Made by a program: the position numbers and the translations under genes
Source of the DNA: Parabacteroides sp. AM08-6
Lineage (GTDB): Bacteria; Bacteroidota; Bacteroidia; Bacteroidales; Tannerellaceae
Reading direction: 5' to 3'
NCBI RefSeq assembly: GCF_003473295.1
Contig: NZ_QRMP01000005.1
Span: forward strand, 89,554 to 153,553
DNA length: 64,000 nt
Shown: piece after piece, positions 11,495 to 19,230 of the stretch
Position numbering within the stretch: position 1 is the first letter of the stretch
Layout: every line of letters begins with the position of its first letter
Notes under the pieces: generated by a model
The model's input: only the letters and a program-made list of their open reading frames with translations
Told to the model about the DNA's origin: nothing
Database searches by the model: none

Positions 11495-12610
11495 TTATCC
11501 CGTTATAGAATTTTGTAAATAAGCGATACAATCTTTTCTGTCACGTTCTACTATATCTGTTATCTCGGTATAATTTATCGGATTATACAGGGATGCTTCT
11601 TGTGAGTCGTATAGGCGAGCAGTCAGGTTGTAATGCTCGAGTAAGTCATATATGCGTGAATTTTGTGATTGCCGGTTTTCATCCTTGAATCGTTTAAATT
11701 CGATGAAATCCTTTTGCATATTGATGGATATAGTTGTTGCGTGGAAAGAATCAGTACAAACACAAGTTGCATGTGAAAGGATATATACGAACTCGTGCGG
11801 CCCTGCGTCCGGATAAATAAAAGTTTCCGGAATGCTAATCTTTTCGTTTTCTTTAGCCGGGATTACGATTACGTTCGATATGCCAAGTTTTTGTTTGATA
11901 GTTTCCAATTGCTCTATGGTATAACTTTCGTTGCTCACGAAGTAGCAAAGGATATATTTCTCCGGCAAGTCGAATTCGAGTGTTGCTTTGCAGGCAAAAT
12001 TCCGCCAATGTTTGTCGTCTAAAAGGAAAGTCGGGTCAGCCACTTGCCTGACGTCTACCTCGCAAATGAGGTCTTTTACTGCTTTTACGGCAGTCTCTTC
12101 TCTGACACCGATGTGGCTGAATTTCGAGAGTAAATACTTTATTTGGTCTTTTTTTTCTTCGGGAAAATCAGACGTACCTATGCTGGAGGCATAAGCAATC
12201 CGTTTCTTATCTCCGGCAAAAGAGAGGAAATAGAATGGGTTGAATGAATGATAACAATTCCAAATCTGGTCGCTCCCGGCGATAAACACGTCGCTTTCTT
12301 TCAATAGCTCTTCATATTGGGCCTGCGTTTTGATGAGCCTTATGTTGTAATTGGAATTGTTGAATTCACGTAGTTTGCGTTGGCTTTTGTTTTCGAAAAA
12401 CAAGCGTTTCAGAAACAATTTTGCGTAATATTTTGGATAATAACGGACCACTTTCTTGATTTTGGCTGTTAGGGTAAAATCGGAAAGAGCGAAAAAGGGC
12501 AAGATACAAACATCGTATCCCATTTCCTGCAATTTTTTATGCAAAGCGTAGGATTGCAGGCCTGTGCCGTAATTTCCTGTACTAAGCCATGTTACTAGAA
12601 CGATTTTCAT
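11495..12610 (-). CDS. Polysaccharide pyruvyl transferase family protein
   Basis: A 371-aa member of the polysaccharide pyruvyl transferase family (CsaB/WcaK type), which adds ketal-linked pyruvate from PEP to sugars and makes the polymer acidic. The N-terminal segment STGNYGTGLQSYAL (about 10-23) and the AGSDQIWN motif (about 111-118) are diagnostic. The C-terminal half holds the second Rossmann-like domain with TDSFHATTISI. It overlaps the flippase gene by 4 nt, so the two are probably translationally coupled. Confidence 0.85.
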   Translation of the reverse strand: MKIVLVTWLSTGNYGTGLQSYALHKKLQEMGYDVCILPFFALSDFTLTAKIKKVVRYYPKYYAKLFLKRLFFENKSQRKLREFNNSNYNIRLIKTQAQYEELLKESDVFIAGSDQIWNCYHSFNPFYFLSFAGDKKRIAYASSIGTSDFPEEKKDQIKYLLSKFSHIGVREETAVKAVKDLICEVDVRQVADPTFLLDDKHWRNFACKATLEFDLPEKYILCYFVSNESYTIEQLETIKQKLGISNVIVIPAKENEKISIPETFIYPDAGPHEFVYILSHATCVCTDSFHATTISINMQKDFIEFKRFKDENRQSQNSRIYDLLEHYNLTARLYDSQEASLYNPINYTEITDIVERDRKDCIAYLQNSITG

Positions 12611-14151
12611 TGTTTGGACCTGAATTTATTATTGATTGTTTGTCTTATGGATAAAAATACTTTATTCCGTTCTTGTGACGACATCCCTATAGACAGGACA
12701 GCGACGACGATGGAAACAGTACTTACAATTGTGACTAGCAATAACCGCCCAAAGTTCTCTTCCATTTGGAAATGGATGAATAGGGGGAGTGGAAATGAAA
12801 TGACGGTTACCGGTAAAATGCGTCCGATTACTTGCGATAAAAAGCTTTTGATAGGAAATCCTATTTGCCGGTTCATCAAATACAAGCGCAGGTAAACCAA
12901 ATAGGTATAAACTGCCACATACGCAATGTATGCAGAATATGGCGGATACCCCATTTCAAACAAAATATAAGATATGGGAAATACTAGACAGCCTAAAAGA
13001 CCTATATAGATGTAAAATCTTTTTATGTTGCCGGTAGCTTGTGCCAATACGGTTAAAGGTGCTCCCGGCAAATCTACTAATGTTCCGAGCATAGTCAATT
13101 GCCAAAACAAGACAGCATGTTCCGGTACTTCTTTCAACCACAGGTGAAGTATAAAATCGGTCTCAATAACAAAAGGAATAAAAAATAGAAGCATTAAGAA
13201 ATATGAATATTTGGCACCTTGTCGTACTGTGGAAAAACATGCTTCATAATTGTTTTCTGCGTATGTTTTGATAATTTGCGGGTTTATAGCTACCGAGAAA
13301 TTGTTTACAAACTGTAACACAGCGTTACCTGCTTGTGAAGCCACTCCGCGAGCCGCATTTACGGTAACGTCAAAAAACATATTGGAAAGGATGTTTACTC
13401 CATGTGTATTGAACAAGTAAGCACTTGTTCCAAAGAAATTCCATCCGGCGAATTGAGCCATTTTTTTTAGAAGGGGACGCTCTAATACGAAATGATACCT
13501 GCATTCCGGAAATTGTCGTTTGCAATATTGACTATATATAAGCCGGATAATCATGGCTACAAGCATTAGTAAAAATCCATAAGTTATAAGCTTATCCATA
13601 GGTGAAAGCAATAGCAAAAATACAATACCCAACTTCAGAAAAGCCTCCAACAATCCGATATAAGCGAAAACTTTCATTCGTTCGTGTGCTACAATCGAAG
13701 CATTGTATGGCAAGCTAATCAAATTAATGACAAAAGTAATCAAAGAGAATTGCAATATCCAATTTGCTGCATACATACGGTCGGGAGGAATATTCATTTT
13801 GTTATTAAGAAACCACACTCCGGCTAGTTCCGCCAAAAAGACAATGGAAAGAGAAATGATGATTTGAATGTTTACACTTGTGGAAAACACCAGGCTCAGC
13901 CTCTTTTCATCATTGCTCCCTAACTGAAATGTTATAAAACGGGTAATAGCATTCGACAAGGATGCCGAAAAAACGGAAAACATTGTTATGAAGCCTCCTA
14001 CGACATCGTAAACGCCATAATCTTTTATGCCCAATACATCCAGTATGACGCGGGATGTATAGAGGTTGACACACATTATGACAATGGTGCGTGTATAAAG
14101 AAACAAGGTATTTTTTGCTACTCTTTTATTGTTTGATGAAGTCTCTTCCAT
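12607..14151 (-). CDS. wzx: Oligosaccharide flippase (Wzx-like, MOP superfamily)
   Basis: A 514-aa polytopic membrane protein with about 12-14 hydrophobic helices. The N-terminal helix region TLFLYTRTIVIMCVNLYTSR and a conserved polar YGVYDVVGGF are typical of polysaccharide transporters of the MATE/MOP superfamily. It should flip the undecaprenyl-linked repeat unit to the periplasm. With the Wzy-like protein at 23847 and the Wza/Wzz pair it makes a Wzx/Wzy-dependent pathway. Confidence 0.85.
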   Translation of the reverse strand: MEETSSNNKRVAKNTLFLYTRTIVIMCVNLYTSRVILDVLGIKDYGVYDVVGGFITMFSVFSASLSNAITRFITFQLGSNDEKRLSLVFSTSVNIQIIISLSIVFLAELAGVWFLNNKMNIPPDRMYAANWILQFSLITFVINLISLPYNASIVAHERMKVFAYIGLLEAFLKLGIVFLLLLSPMDKLITYGFLLMLVAMIIRLIYSQYCKRQFPECRYHFVLERPLLKKMAQFAGWNFFGTSAYLFNTHGVNILSNMFFDVTVNAARGVASQAGNAVLQFVNNFSVAINPQIIKTYAENNYEACFSTVRQGAKYSYFLMLLFFIPFVIETDFILHLWLKEVPEHAVLFWQLTMLGTLVDLPGAPLTVLAQATGNIKRFYIYIGLLGCLVFPISYILFEMGYPPYSAYIAYVAVYTYLVYLRLYLMNRQIGFPIKSFLSQVIGRILPVTVISFPLPLFIHFQMEENFGRLLLVTIVSTVSIVVAVLSIGMSSQERNKVFLSIRQTINNKFRSKQ

Positions 14152-14179
14152 TAATAGTAAGCGTTTTAAACCAAGTCTT

Positions 14180-15037
14180 TTAATATTTTATATATTTTCC
14201 CCAGAAGGATTCGTACTCCCATTTTTCAAAAGCATGGCATCCAAAGGGTAATTTCTGACACTTCTCATAAAGAAATGAAGGGTGTACTTCGAATGAGAAC
14301 TCTGATGCTTCTTCACAAGAAGGAATATTTGTTTTTATATTCCATGCATGTCCGGCCCAGCAACCGAAAATGTAATCTTCATTTATTTTTTCGGAGTCTA
14401 TCATATATTTTAAAGTATTTCTATAGCCGAAAGTTTTTAGTATAACTTTAAATAGGATGATTAGAAAAGCTGAAATGTAATTGTGCTTTTTATATACTTT
14501 GAATTCTTCCGTAAAATACATTTTCCAAAGGAAAGAAGGCCTTAGATAGGGCATATTCCTGTTTATGGCTAATATATTTTTGCAGTATTGAATACTGCGC
14601 AAAGAAAAACCTCCATTGCCTACCTCATAGAATATCTTTGTATGTATATCTGCATGGATACGATAAAATTGAGGCGCCCCGATATAATCATATCCTTTAT
14701 TACACCAATCTTGCAGTTCATCTCTGAAGACCCAAGCATCCAGCTGATAAATCAGCATGTAATCATAATTGGAGAAACAATCGTAGAACGAACGGGAAAG
14801 GCAGAGCTTATTATATTTTGCTACGGATGTGAAATAATCCTTGCTAAAGAATTTTAGCTTGTATGCTTTACCTACAGTCTCTGATATTTCTGCATAGACA
14901 GACATATCGAGTTCTTCAAATGTCACGATGTAGATGTCGTAATTCTTCAATATAGATAGGCACTGCTTGAAAGATGCTGTTTCCGACGGCTTGGGTACTG
15001 CCTTATATATAGGTATGACGACAACACATGTACTCAT
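14180..15037 (-). CDS. DUF5672 family protein, probable glycosyltransferase
   Basis: A 285-aa protein matching DUF5672, a family found in polysaccharide loci. It starts with VVVIPIYK and has a central YDYMLIYQLDAWVFRDEL segment (about 100-117), where the D-x-D-like LDAW may bind metal and nucleotide-sugar as in GT-A enzymes. A GNGGFSLRS segment (about 145) resembles the acceptor region of GT-A folds. Glycosyl transfer is likely but unproven. It overlaps the ThDP-enzyme gene by 4 nt, so the two are probably coupled. Confidence 0.7.
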   Translation of the reverse strand: MSTCVVVIPIYKAVPKPSETASFKQCLSILKNYDIYIVTFEELDMSVYAEISETVGKAYKLKFFSKDYFTSVAKYNKLCLSRSFYDCFSNYDYMLIYQLDAWVFRDELQDWCNKGYDYIGAPQFYRIHADIHTKIFYEVGNGGFSLRSIQYCKNILAINRNMPYLRPSFLWKMYFTEEFKVYKKHNYISAFLIILFKVILKTFGYRNTLKYMIDSEKINEDYIFGCWAGHAWNIKTNIPSCEEASEFSFEVHPSFLYEKCQKLPFGCHAFEKWEYESFWGKYIKY

Positions 15038-16770
15038 TTTAATAGTCTTTTTAATGTTGCTACCCCCTTTTCTCCGATGGCATTCTTTACACAGTCCTTT
15101 AGTTCTGCTTTTAAATCATTCGCCTTGCCTGTACTGGTAATCAGTTTAAGAGCTTCATTTTCGTCTATATCATGAGTGAATACTTCGAATATACAAGATT
15201 TTGTTATCTTGGCATCAATGAACTTATCCAGATGTTTTAGGAACTCTTCTTTCGTGTCGGCTGCCATATAGTCTATGTCCAAGCTTTGAGCATAGTTACG
15301 GACTAAGGTATGGGATTGGTTCCCGTTGTGGCCTGCGGCTGCTATATAAGGATTTACATTTTCTTCGAAAATATGACCCGGATTCAGGTGATGGGTAAAT
15401 TCGCAACCTTTGCCGTTGTTCACAAGTAATATACGCAAATTGTTACCAAAATGTCTGTTTCCTAATACATTCATATCGTAGAAGAATGCAAGGTCACCCA
15501 CTATACCGAAATATAGTTTCTGCGGGTGAACCAATGAGGCTCCCAATAAGGAAGACAACATACCATCGGTGCCAAAACCTCCCACATTGCAAGCAGAGTT
15601 GATGCTCTTGGATATTTCAAAGAAATTCCAGGAACGTAATGATGTGAGAATCCCAAAATGTATCACACTATTTTCAGGAAGGCGATGAGCTAATTGTTTA
15701 GCCATCCATATATTTGAAAGTGGAAATTCCGGCAATGAAGCATATAGCTCCTGATATTCTTTCTGACAAGCTAGTAAAAATGAAGTTCCGGGTTGGATGT
15801 TCACATGGGTATAGCTTTCGAAGAAATGTAAATCATCCATGTGGAACACATAGGACAATTTTCCATAGCGGTCACGAAGTTGTCCATCTTCGCAAACACG
15901 CCAGACTTCTTGTGCACGTGGCCCTACATTAAAATGATTACCGGAAATTTCACCTAAATGAATGAGTAGACGTATATTATGCAAGCATGAGGCATTTTTT
16001 GTATTAAGTAATGCATCTACCTGACGGAATTTCCCTTTATATCCACTTGTATGGTCGCAAAATACAACTGCATTGTGATTCTCACAAAACGCGTCGATAC
16101 ACATTGTAAGTTTTTCATTGAATGAATGATGGGAACCTATAAATATGGCAATTTTACCTTGTGGGAGTTCAGGCAATTTGTCGTTATAGTCTATGCGATG
16201 GATTGTTTTTACCGGAGGAAGCTCTTTTACAGACAAATCTTTACTATAGATGGTTTCTAGATTAATATGGGAAGGACCTCCGCCATTTAGTGTCAAAGCT
16301 GAAATGGCTTGGTTTATTTTCAAAGTTGCGCTTTCTGCATCTTTTTCATCACGTACGGTAGGTATATATGTACTAAAGGTTACAATATCCTTCGCTTGTA
16401 TTGTGCGATCAATGACTTGGTCGTAAAGGTTTCCCAAACGGCGTATGTCTTGAGTTCCGGTCACCACTAAAATGGGGAGCTTACGGTAATATGCCTCTGT
16501 CAATCCCGGCATATAATTTCGTGAAGCAGTAGCACCTGTACATGTTATCATCACCGGTTCACCGGATTCTTCTGCCATACCACAAGCTATATAAGCAGCC
16601 GAACGTTCATCTACAGAGGAATATATCTCGAAACTGCCATCATACATTAAACTGGCATTTAGCATCATATTAGTACCCCCCGGAGATGTAATGACTTTTC
16701 TAATATTATGCATCTTGAGTAATGCTATGAGAATTTGAATATTTTTTTCACTTGAATAATAAGTACCCAT
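15034..16770 (-). CDS. Thiamine-diphosphate enzyme, MenD/acetolactate-synthase-like
   Basis: A 578-aa ThDP-dependent enzyme. The N-terminal PYR domain has SPGGTN (29-34) and the cofactor-activating Glu55 in VDERSAAY. The C-terminal PP domain carries the ThDP motif from GDLAFF (425-430) to NN (451-452). It resembles SEPHCHC synthase (MenD) in layout, but it stands in a polysaccharide locus with no menaquinone gene nearby. Its product is therefore more likely a modified sugar or an acyl/keto decoration. It is the first gene of the sub-arm running left from 16770. A weak promoter candidate is at 16925. Confidence 0.8.
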   Translation of the reverse strand: MGTYYSSEKNIQILIALLKMHNIRKVITSPGGTNMMLNASLMYDGSFEIYSSVDERSAAYIACGMAEESGEPVMITCTGATASRNYMPGLTEAYYRKLPILVVTGTQDIRRLGNLYDQVIDRTIQAKDIVTFSTYIPTVRDEKDAESATLKINQAISALTLNGGGPSHINLETIYSKDLSVKELPPVKTIHRIDYNDKLPELPQGKIAIFIGSHHSFNEKLTMCIDAFCENHNAVVFCDHTSGYKGKFRQVDALLNTKNASCLHNIRLLIHLGEISGNHFNVGPRAQEVWRVCEDGQLRDRYGKLSYVFHMDDLHFFESYTHVNIQPGTSFLLACQKEYQELYASLPEFPLSNIWMAKQLAHRLPENSVIHFGILTSLRSWNFFEISKSINSACNVGGFGTDGMLSSLLGASLVHPQKLYFGIVGDLAFFYDMNVLGNRHFGNNLRILLVNNGKGCEFTHHLNPGHIFEENVNPYIAAAGHNGNQSHTLVRNYAQSLDIDYMAADTKEEFLKHLDKFIDAKITKSCIFEVFTHDIDENEALKLITSTGKANDLKAELKDCVKNAIGEKGVATLKRLLK

Positions 16771-17018
16771 TTTGTTTTTTAATTTGGAATTAATCTATTC
16801 ATACATCACAGACAGGGATAATTAATTGTCATTTGTTTGTATTTCTTATAGACTTAGCGTGTCAGTTTCTTTAAAGAAGAGTTTGATAGCTTTTTTCTAT
16901 ATGGACTAATCCTAAGATACACTACAAAATTAACGATTTGTTTGAGATAATGAATAATTACTTAGATAAAAAGATGAATCATTTTAATTTTGCTGTTTCA
17001 CTTGTTTGCAACGGATTG
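16771..17018. promoter_or_regulatory. Non-coding leader before the ThDP-enzyme gene
   Basis: 248 nt without a gene. On the minus strand TAATTTTG (16932-16925) fits the -7 consensus but lacks a clear -33. A perfect 12-bp palindrome TTCTTTAAAGAA lies at 16867-16878, between this element and the ATG at 16770. The region may give the sub-arm its own start of transcription. Confidence 0.4.
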
Positions 17019-17669
17019 TCAAACAGTGTTTTCATATGAATCCAGTGAAGTCTTTTCCCCTTTTCCATACCATCCTTCTCCGGCTTCGTAAAGGGGGGAT
17101 AACCTGGCTCCGATATTTATCAGTTTACCTTTTTCCCGAAGTACTTTAAGCCGACGGTTGGCAGTGGAGAGGGTATATCCGCAAAGGCGTTGGAAATCCA
17201 AACGTGTTAAATAGGGATGTACGGCAAAATATGAAGTCAGAAGTTCATCAATACGCGTATCTGATATTTCATTCGAATGATTCTTATAAGGGGAGCGTTC
17301 GAAACGAGTGTTTTTGAGCCGTTTTTTGAGTCCGGCTTCCGGGCGGAAAGCTACGGATTTGAAATGAATCGATTCTGAACGAATTTCTTTAGGAGATTGT
17401 ATCGGCGGACATTGCAAAGTAATTTGCAAATATCCCAATCCTTCGATATAGACACGATTTCCTTTACTTAGCTCCTCTACGACTGTATCACATAGTGAAC
17501 TGAGGACAGCTTTAACATCTGCAGGGGTAACCGTACATCGACTATGTATTAATTCGGCTAATGTTTGTGTGTCGGTTGTCCCATAAGGAACTACCCGCGC
17601 ATGATAACGTATGCGTCTCTTACTGTTTTTGGGAGATGGATTTTTGTAGAAGTCGTATTGTGCCGGCAT
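17019..17669 (-). CDS. HU-related DNA-binding protein with C-terminal winged-helix-like domain
   Basis: A 216-aa protein. Residues 1-125 match the Bacteroidetes HU-related family (HU/IHF fold): helices with LAELIHSRCTVTPADVKAVL, then the arm segment KGNRVYIEGLGYLQITL. Residues about 135-205 (DTRIDELLTSYFAVHPYLTRLDF on to STANRRLKVLREKGKL) look like a winged helix-turn-helix. Such proteins are common inside Bacteroides capsule and O-antigen loci, where a regulatory or architectural role is assumed. It has its own promoter (17821-17851) and a leader with four 22-bp-spaced repeats, suggesting autoregulation. It interrupts the leftward polysaccharide arm in the same direction. Confidence 0.8.
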   Translation of the reverse strand: MPAQYDFYKNPSPKNSKRRIRYHARVVPYGTTDTQTLAELIHSRCTVTPADVKAVLSSLCDTVVEELSKGNRVYIEGLGYLQITLQCPPIQSPKEIRSESIHFKSVAFRPEAGLKKRLKNTRFERSPYKNHSNEISDTRIDELLTSYFAVHPYLTRLDFQRLCGYTLSTANRRLKVLREKGKLINIGARLSPLYEAGEGWYGKGEKTSLDSYENTV

Positions 17670-17723
17670 ATTTGTTCGATTTTAATAGCCACTTATTCGT
17701 TAATAGCTATAGTATTTATATGC

Positions 17724-17811
17724 TCACAGTTGTGAATAGGTTGGCTCACAGTTATTAATCGAATAAATTACAGTTGTGAGCAGTGTTATTCACAGTAGTG
17801 ATTTGATTATT
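17724..17811. repeat. Four operator-like repeats at exact 22-bp spacing
   Basis: Copies start at 17724 (TCACAGTTGTGA), 17746 (TCACAGTTATTA), 17768 (TTACAGTTGTGA) and 17790 (TCACAGTAGTGA). Each 12-mer is close to palindromic (TCACA/TGTGA), and the 10-nt spacers between them share no sequence. They lie downstream of the promoter at 17821, inside the transcribed leader of the HU-related gene. About two helical turns per step would put bound proteins on the same DNA face. Read as an operator array; no protein has been shown to bind it. Confidence 0.8.
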
Positions 17812-17820
17812 GTCTACCTG

Positions 17821-17851
17821 CAAAGATACTTGTTTATTAGGACTTTTCCAA
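17821..17851 (-). promoter_or_regulatory. Promoter for the HU-related gene
   Basis: On the minus strand TTG (17851-17849), 20 nt, TATCTTTG (17828-17821). This is a near-consensus Bacteroidetes promoter. Transcription would begin near 17814, leaving a leader of about 145 nt that contains the repeat array. Confidence 0.7.
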
Positions 17852-17987
17852 TAATATCTTACTCTATTTCAATTAGATGATTATTTCTGCTAAATATTTG
17901 GAAATGGGTGGTTTATGGCCTTATCCTCGTCGTTATGGAAGATGAATATATTTTTTTGTATAGAATAATAATAAAAAATAGGTAAGT
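17852..17987. other. Non-coding spacer beyond the HU promoter
   Basis: Together with the leader (17670-17851) this makes a 318-nt stretch with no supported gene. Beyond the promoter and repeat array nothing further is recognised. The sequence is AT-rich, with a run of seven T at about 17951. Confidence 0.5.
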
Positions 17988-18233
17988 ATGGGAACGGTAT
18001 TAGAAGTTTGGAATGTTATTAAACATCTGTTATTTGTGTATAAGAAAACAGGAATAGATACTACTTTTATTTCTTCTGCGACAAAAGGAGGGATGAGAGC
18101 GCAAATGAAGCGAGGAATCGCTTGTTGGGACCGGGATGTGGCACGGAATTTTGGAGCTAAATTGGGGGAGATGGGAATCGAACGTGTGCATACTCGCTAT
18201 GGCAACCAATATTTGGTCGTTCCGTTGGTTTAA
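17988..18233 (+). CDS. Small hypothetical protein (81 aa), uncertain
   Basis: An 81-aa frame on the strand opposite its neighbours. Its C-terminal half (RDVARNFGAKLGEMGIERV, then HTRYGNQYLVVPLV) reads like real protein rather than random translation. The N-terminus (LEVWNVIKHLLFVYKK) could form a helix. No family is recognised, no clear promoter lies upstream, and an overlapping antisense frame of 75 aa exists. It could be a remnant of a larger gene or a small locus-specific protein. Confidence 0.4.
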   Translation: MGTVLEVWNVIKHLLFVYKKTGIDTTFISSATKGGMRAQMKRGIACWDRDVARNFGAKLGEMGIERVHTRYGNQYLVVPLV

Positions 18234-18351
18234 GTCGGGCAGGGGGCTTACGTTCACAGTATCGTGAACAGAATCAACCTGTTGGAGGTGGTGAACCTTG
18301 TTTTGTAAAACAAATCTTGTTGTTTGTCTACTAACAAATATGGAAAGGTCT
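18234..18351. other. Short spacer with two inverted repeats
   Basis: GTTCAC (18252-18257) pairs with GTGAAC (18264-18269). TTGTTTT and AAAACAA form a second small palindrome near 18300-18315. Neither has a T-run that would make a terminator on either strand. Confidence 0.4.
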
Positions 18352-19230
18352 CTATAAATATAAAATGACGGTATAACAGATAATCCATCCGGCTAAGCAT
18401 AATTGAATGAAATGGTCTTTCATCAATACTTTTGTCGGACTGCCGCTTTTGATATCTACAATGGTAAGTTGTAAATACCGGAACATACCTAAGAGCACGA
18501 ACACAGATGTTATATACAAGTAAGGGGTTTTAAATCTGGCAATAACTTCCTCGGATACCGTATACATGAAATAACAAACTATTGTGATTGAGGCTAAGAT
18601 AGAGATTGCTTGATTTAGAAATTCCAGATTATACCGGTTTACATTTTTCCGGGGCTTTATGCCGGTTTCGTTGTATATTACCACGTCATCCCGTCGTTTG
18701 GCAAAAGCCAAAAACAAAGCTAGCAAGAACGTCATTAGTACAATCCAGTGAGACAGTACAATTCCTGTAGCTACACTGCCCACAACGATGCGCAAAACAA
18801 ATCCGACTGCTAAGATAAAAACATCAACGAGTGCAATTTGCTTAAGCCGTATACAATAAGCTATGTTCATGAATAAATAAAACCCGATAAGAGAAAAAAG
18901 AGTAGTCAGATGTTCTTTGTTAATGAATGTCGTTAATAGTGCTGATGCTATGATACAACAGAGCATTAACCAATAGGCTGTAGTTTTGGAAACGGCTCCC
19001 GAAGCAATGGGGCGTTTACATTTTTCCGGGTGTAATGAATCCGCTTCCACGTCACAAATATCATTGAAGCAGTATATGCTACTCGCTATCAGGCTGAAAG
19101 AAAAAAAGGCGATAATACAAGGTAGAAGACATGTCCAGTCGGTTAAACGTTGGCCAAAAAAGAGGGGAAGAAAAATAAATGTATTTTTCAGCCACTGTTG
19201 AGGACGAAGAAGAAATATTATATTTTTCAT
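18352..19230 (-). CDS. UbiA-family prenyltransferase, DPPR-synthase-like
   Basis: A 292-aa integral membrane protein with about eight to nine helices. The first Asp motif NDICDVEAD (56-64), followed by HPEKCKRPIASG, closely resembles decaprenyl-phosphate 5-phosphoribosyltransferase (Rv3806c type), more than quinone-pathway UbiA. That enzyme puts phosphoribose from PRPP onto a polyprenyl phosphate, the first step to lipid-linked ribose or arabinose donors. Its gene overlaps the following GT-C gene by 4 nt, the kind of enzyme that uses such donors. The function here is inferred from motif and pairing. Confidence 0.8.
   Translation of the reverse strand: MKNIIFLLRPQQWLKNTFIFLPLFFGQRLTDWTCLLPCIIAFFSFSLIASSIYCFNDICDVEADSLHPEKCKRPIASGAVSKTTAYWLMLCCIIASALLTTFINKEHLTTLFSLIGFYLFMNIAYCIRLKQIALVDVFILAVGFVLRIVVGSVATGIVLSHWIVLMTFLLALFLAFAKRRDDVVIYNETGIKPRKNVNRYNLEFLNQAISILASITIVCYFMYTVSEEVIARFKTPYLYITSVFVLLGMFRYLQLTIVDIKSGSPTKVLMKDHFIQLCLAGWIICYTVILYL

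Noticed and set aside
17724..17811. 22-bp repeats read as a CRISPR array or plasmid-type iterons
   Set aside because: Repeats are 12 bp and imperfect with 10-nt spacers, no cas or rep gene is near, and they lie in a gene leader.
18030..18257. 75-aa minus-strand frame overlapping the 81-aa + strand frame
   Set aside because: Its composition is less protein-like, with no family or start signal; at most one of the two is real.
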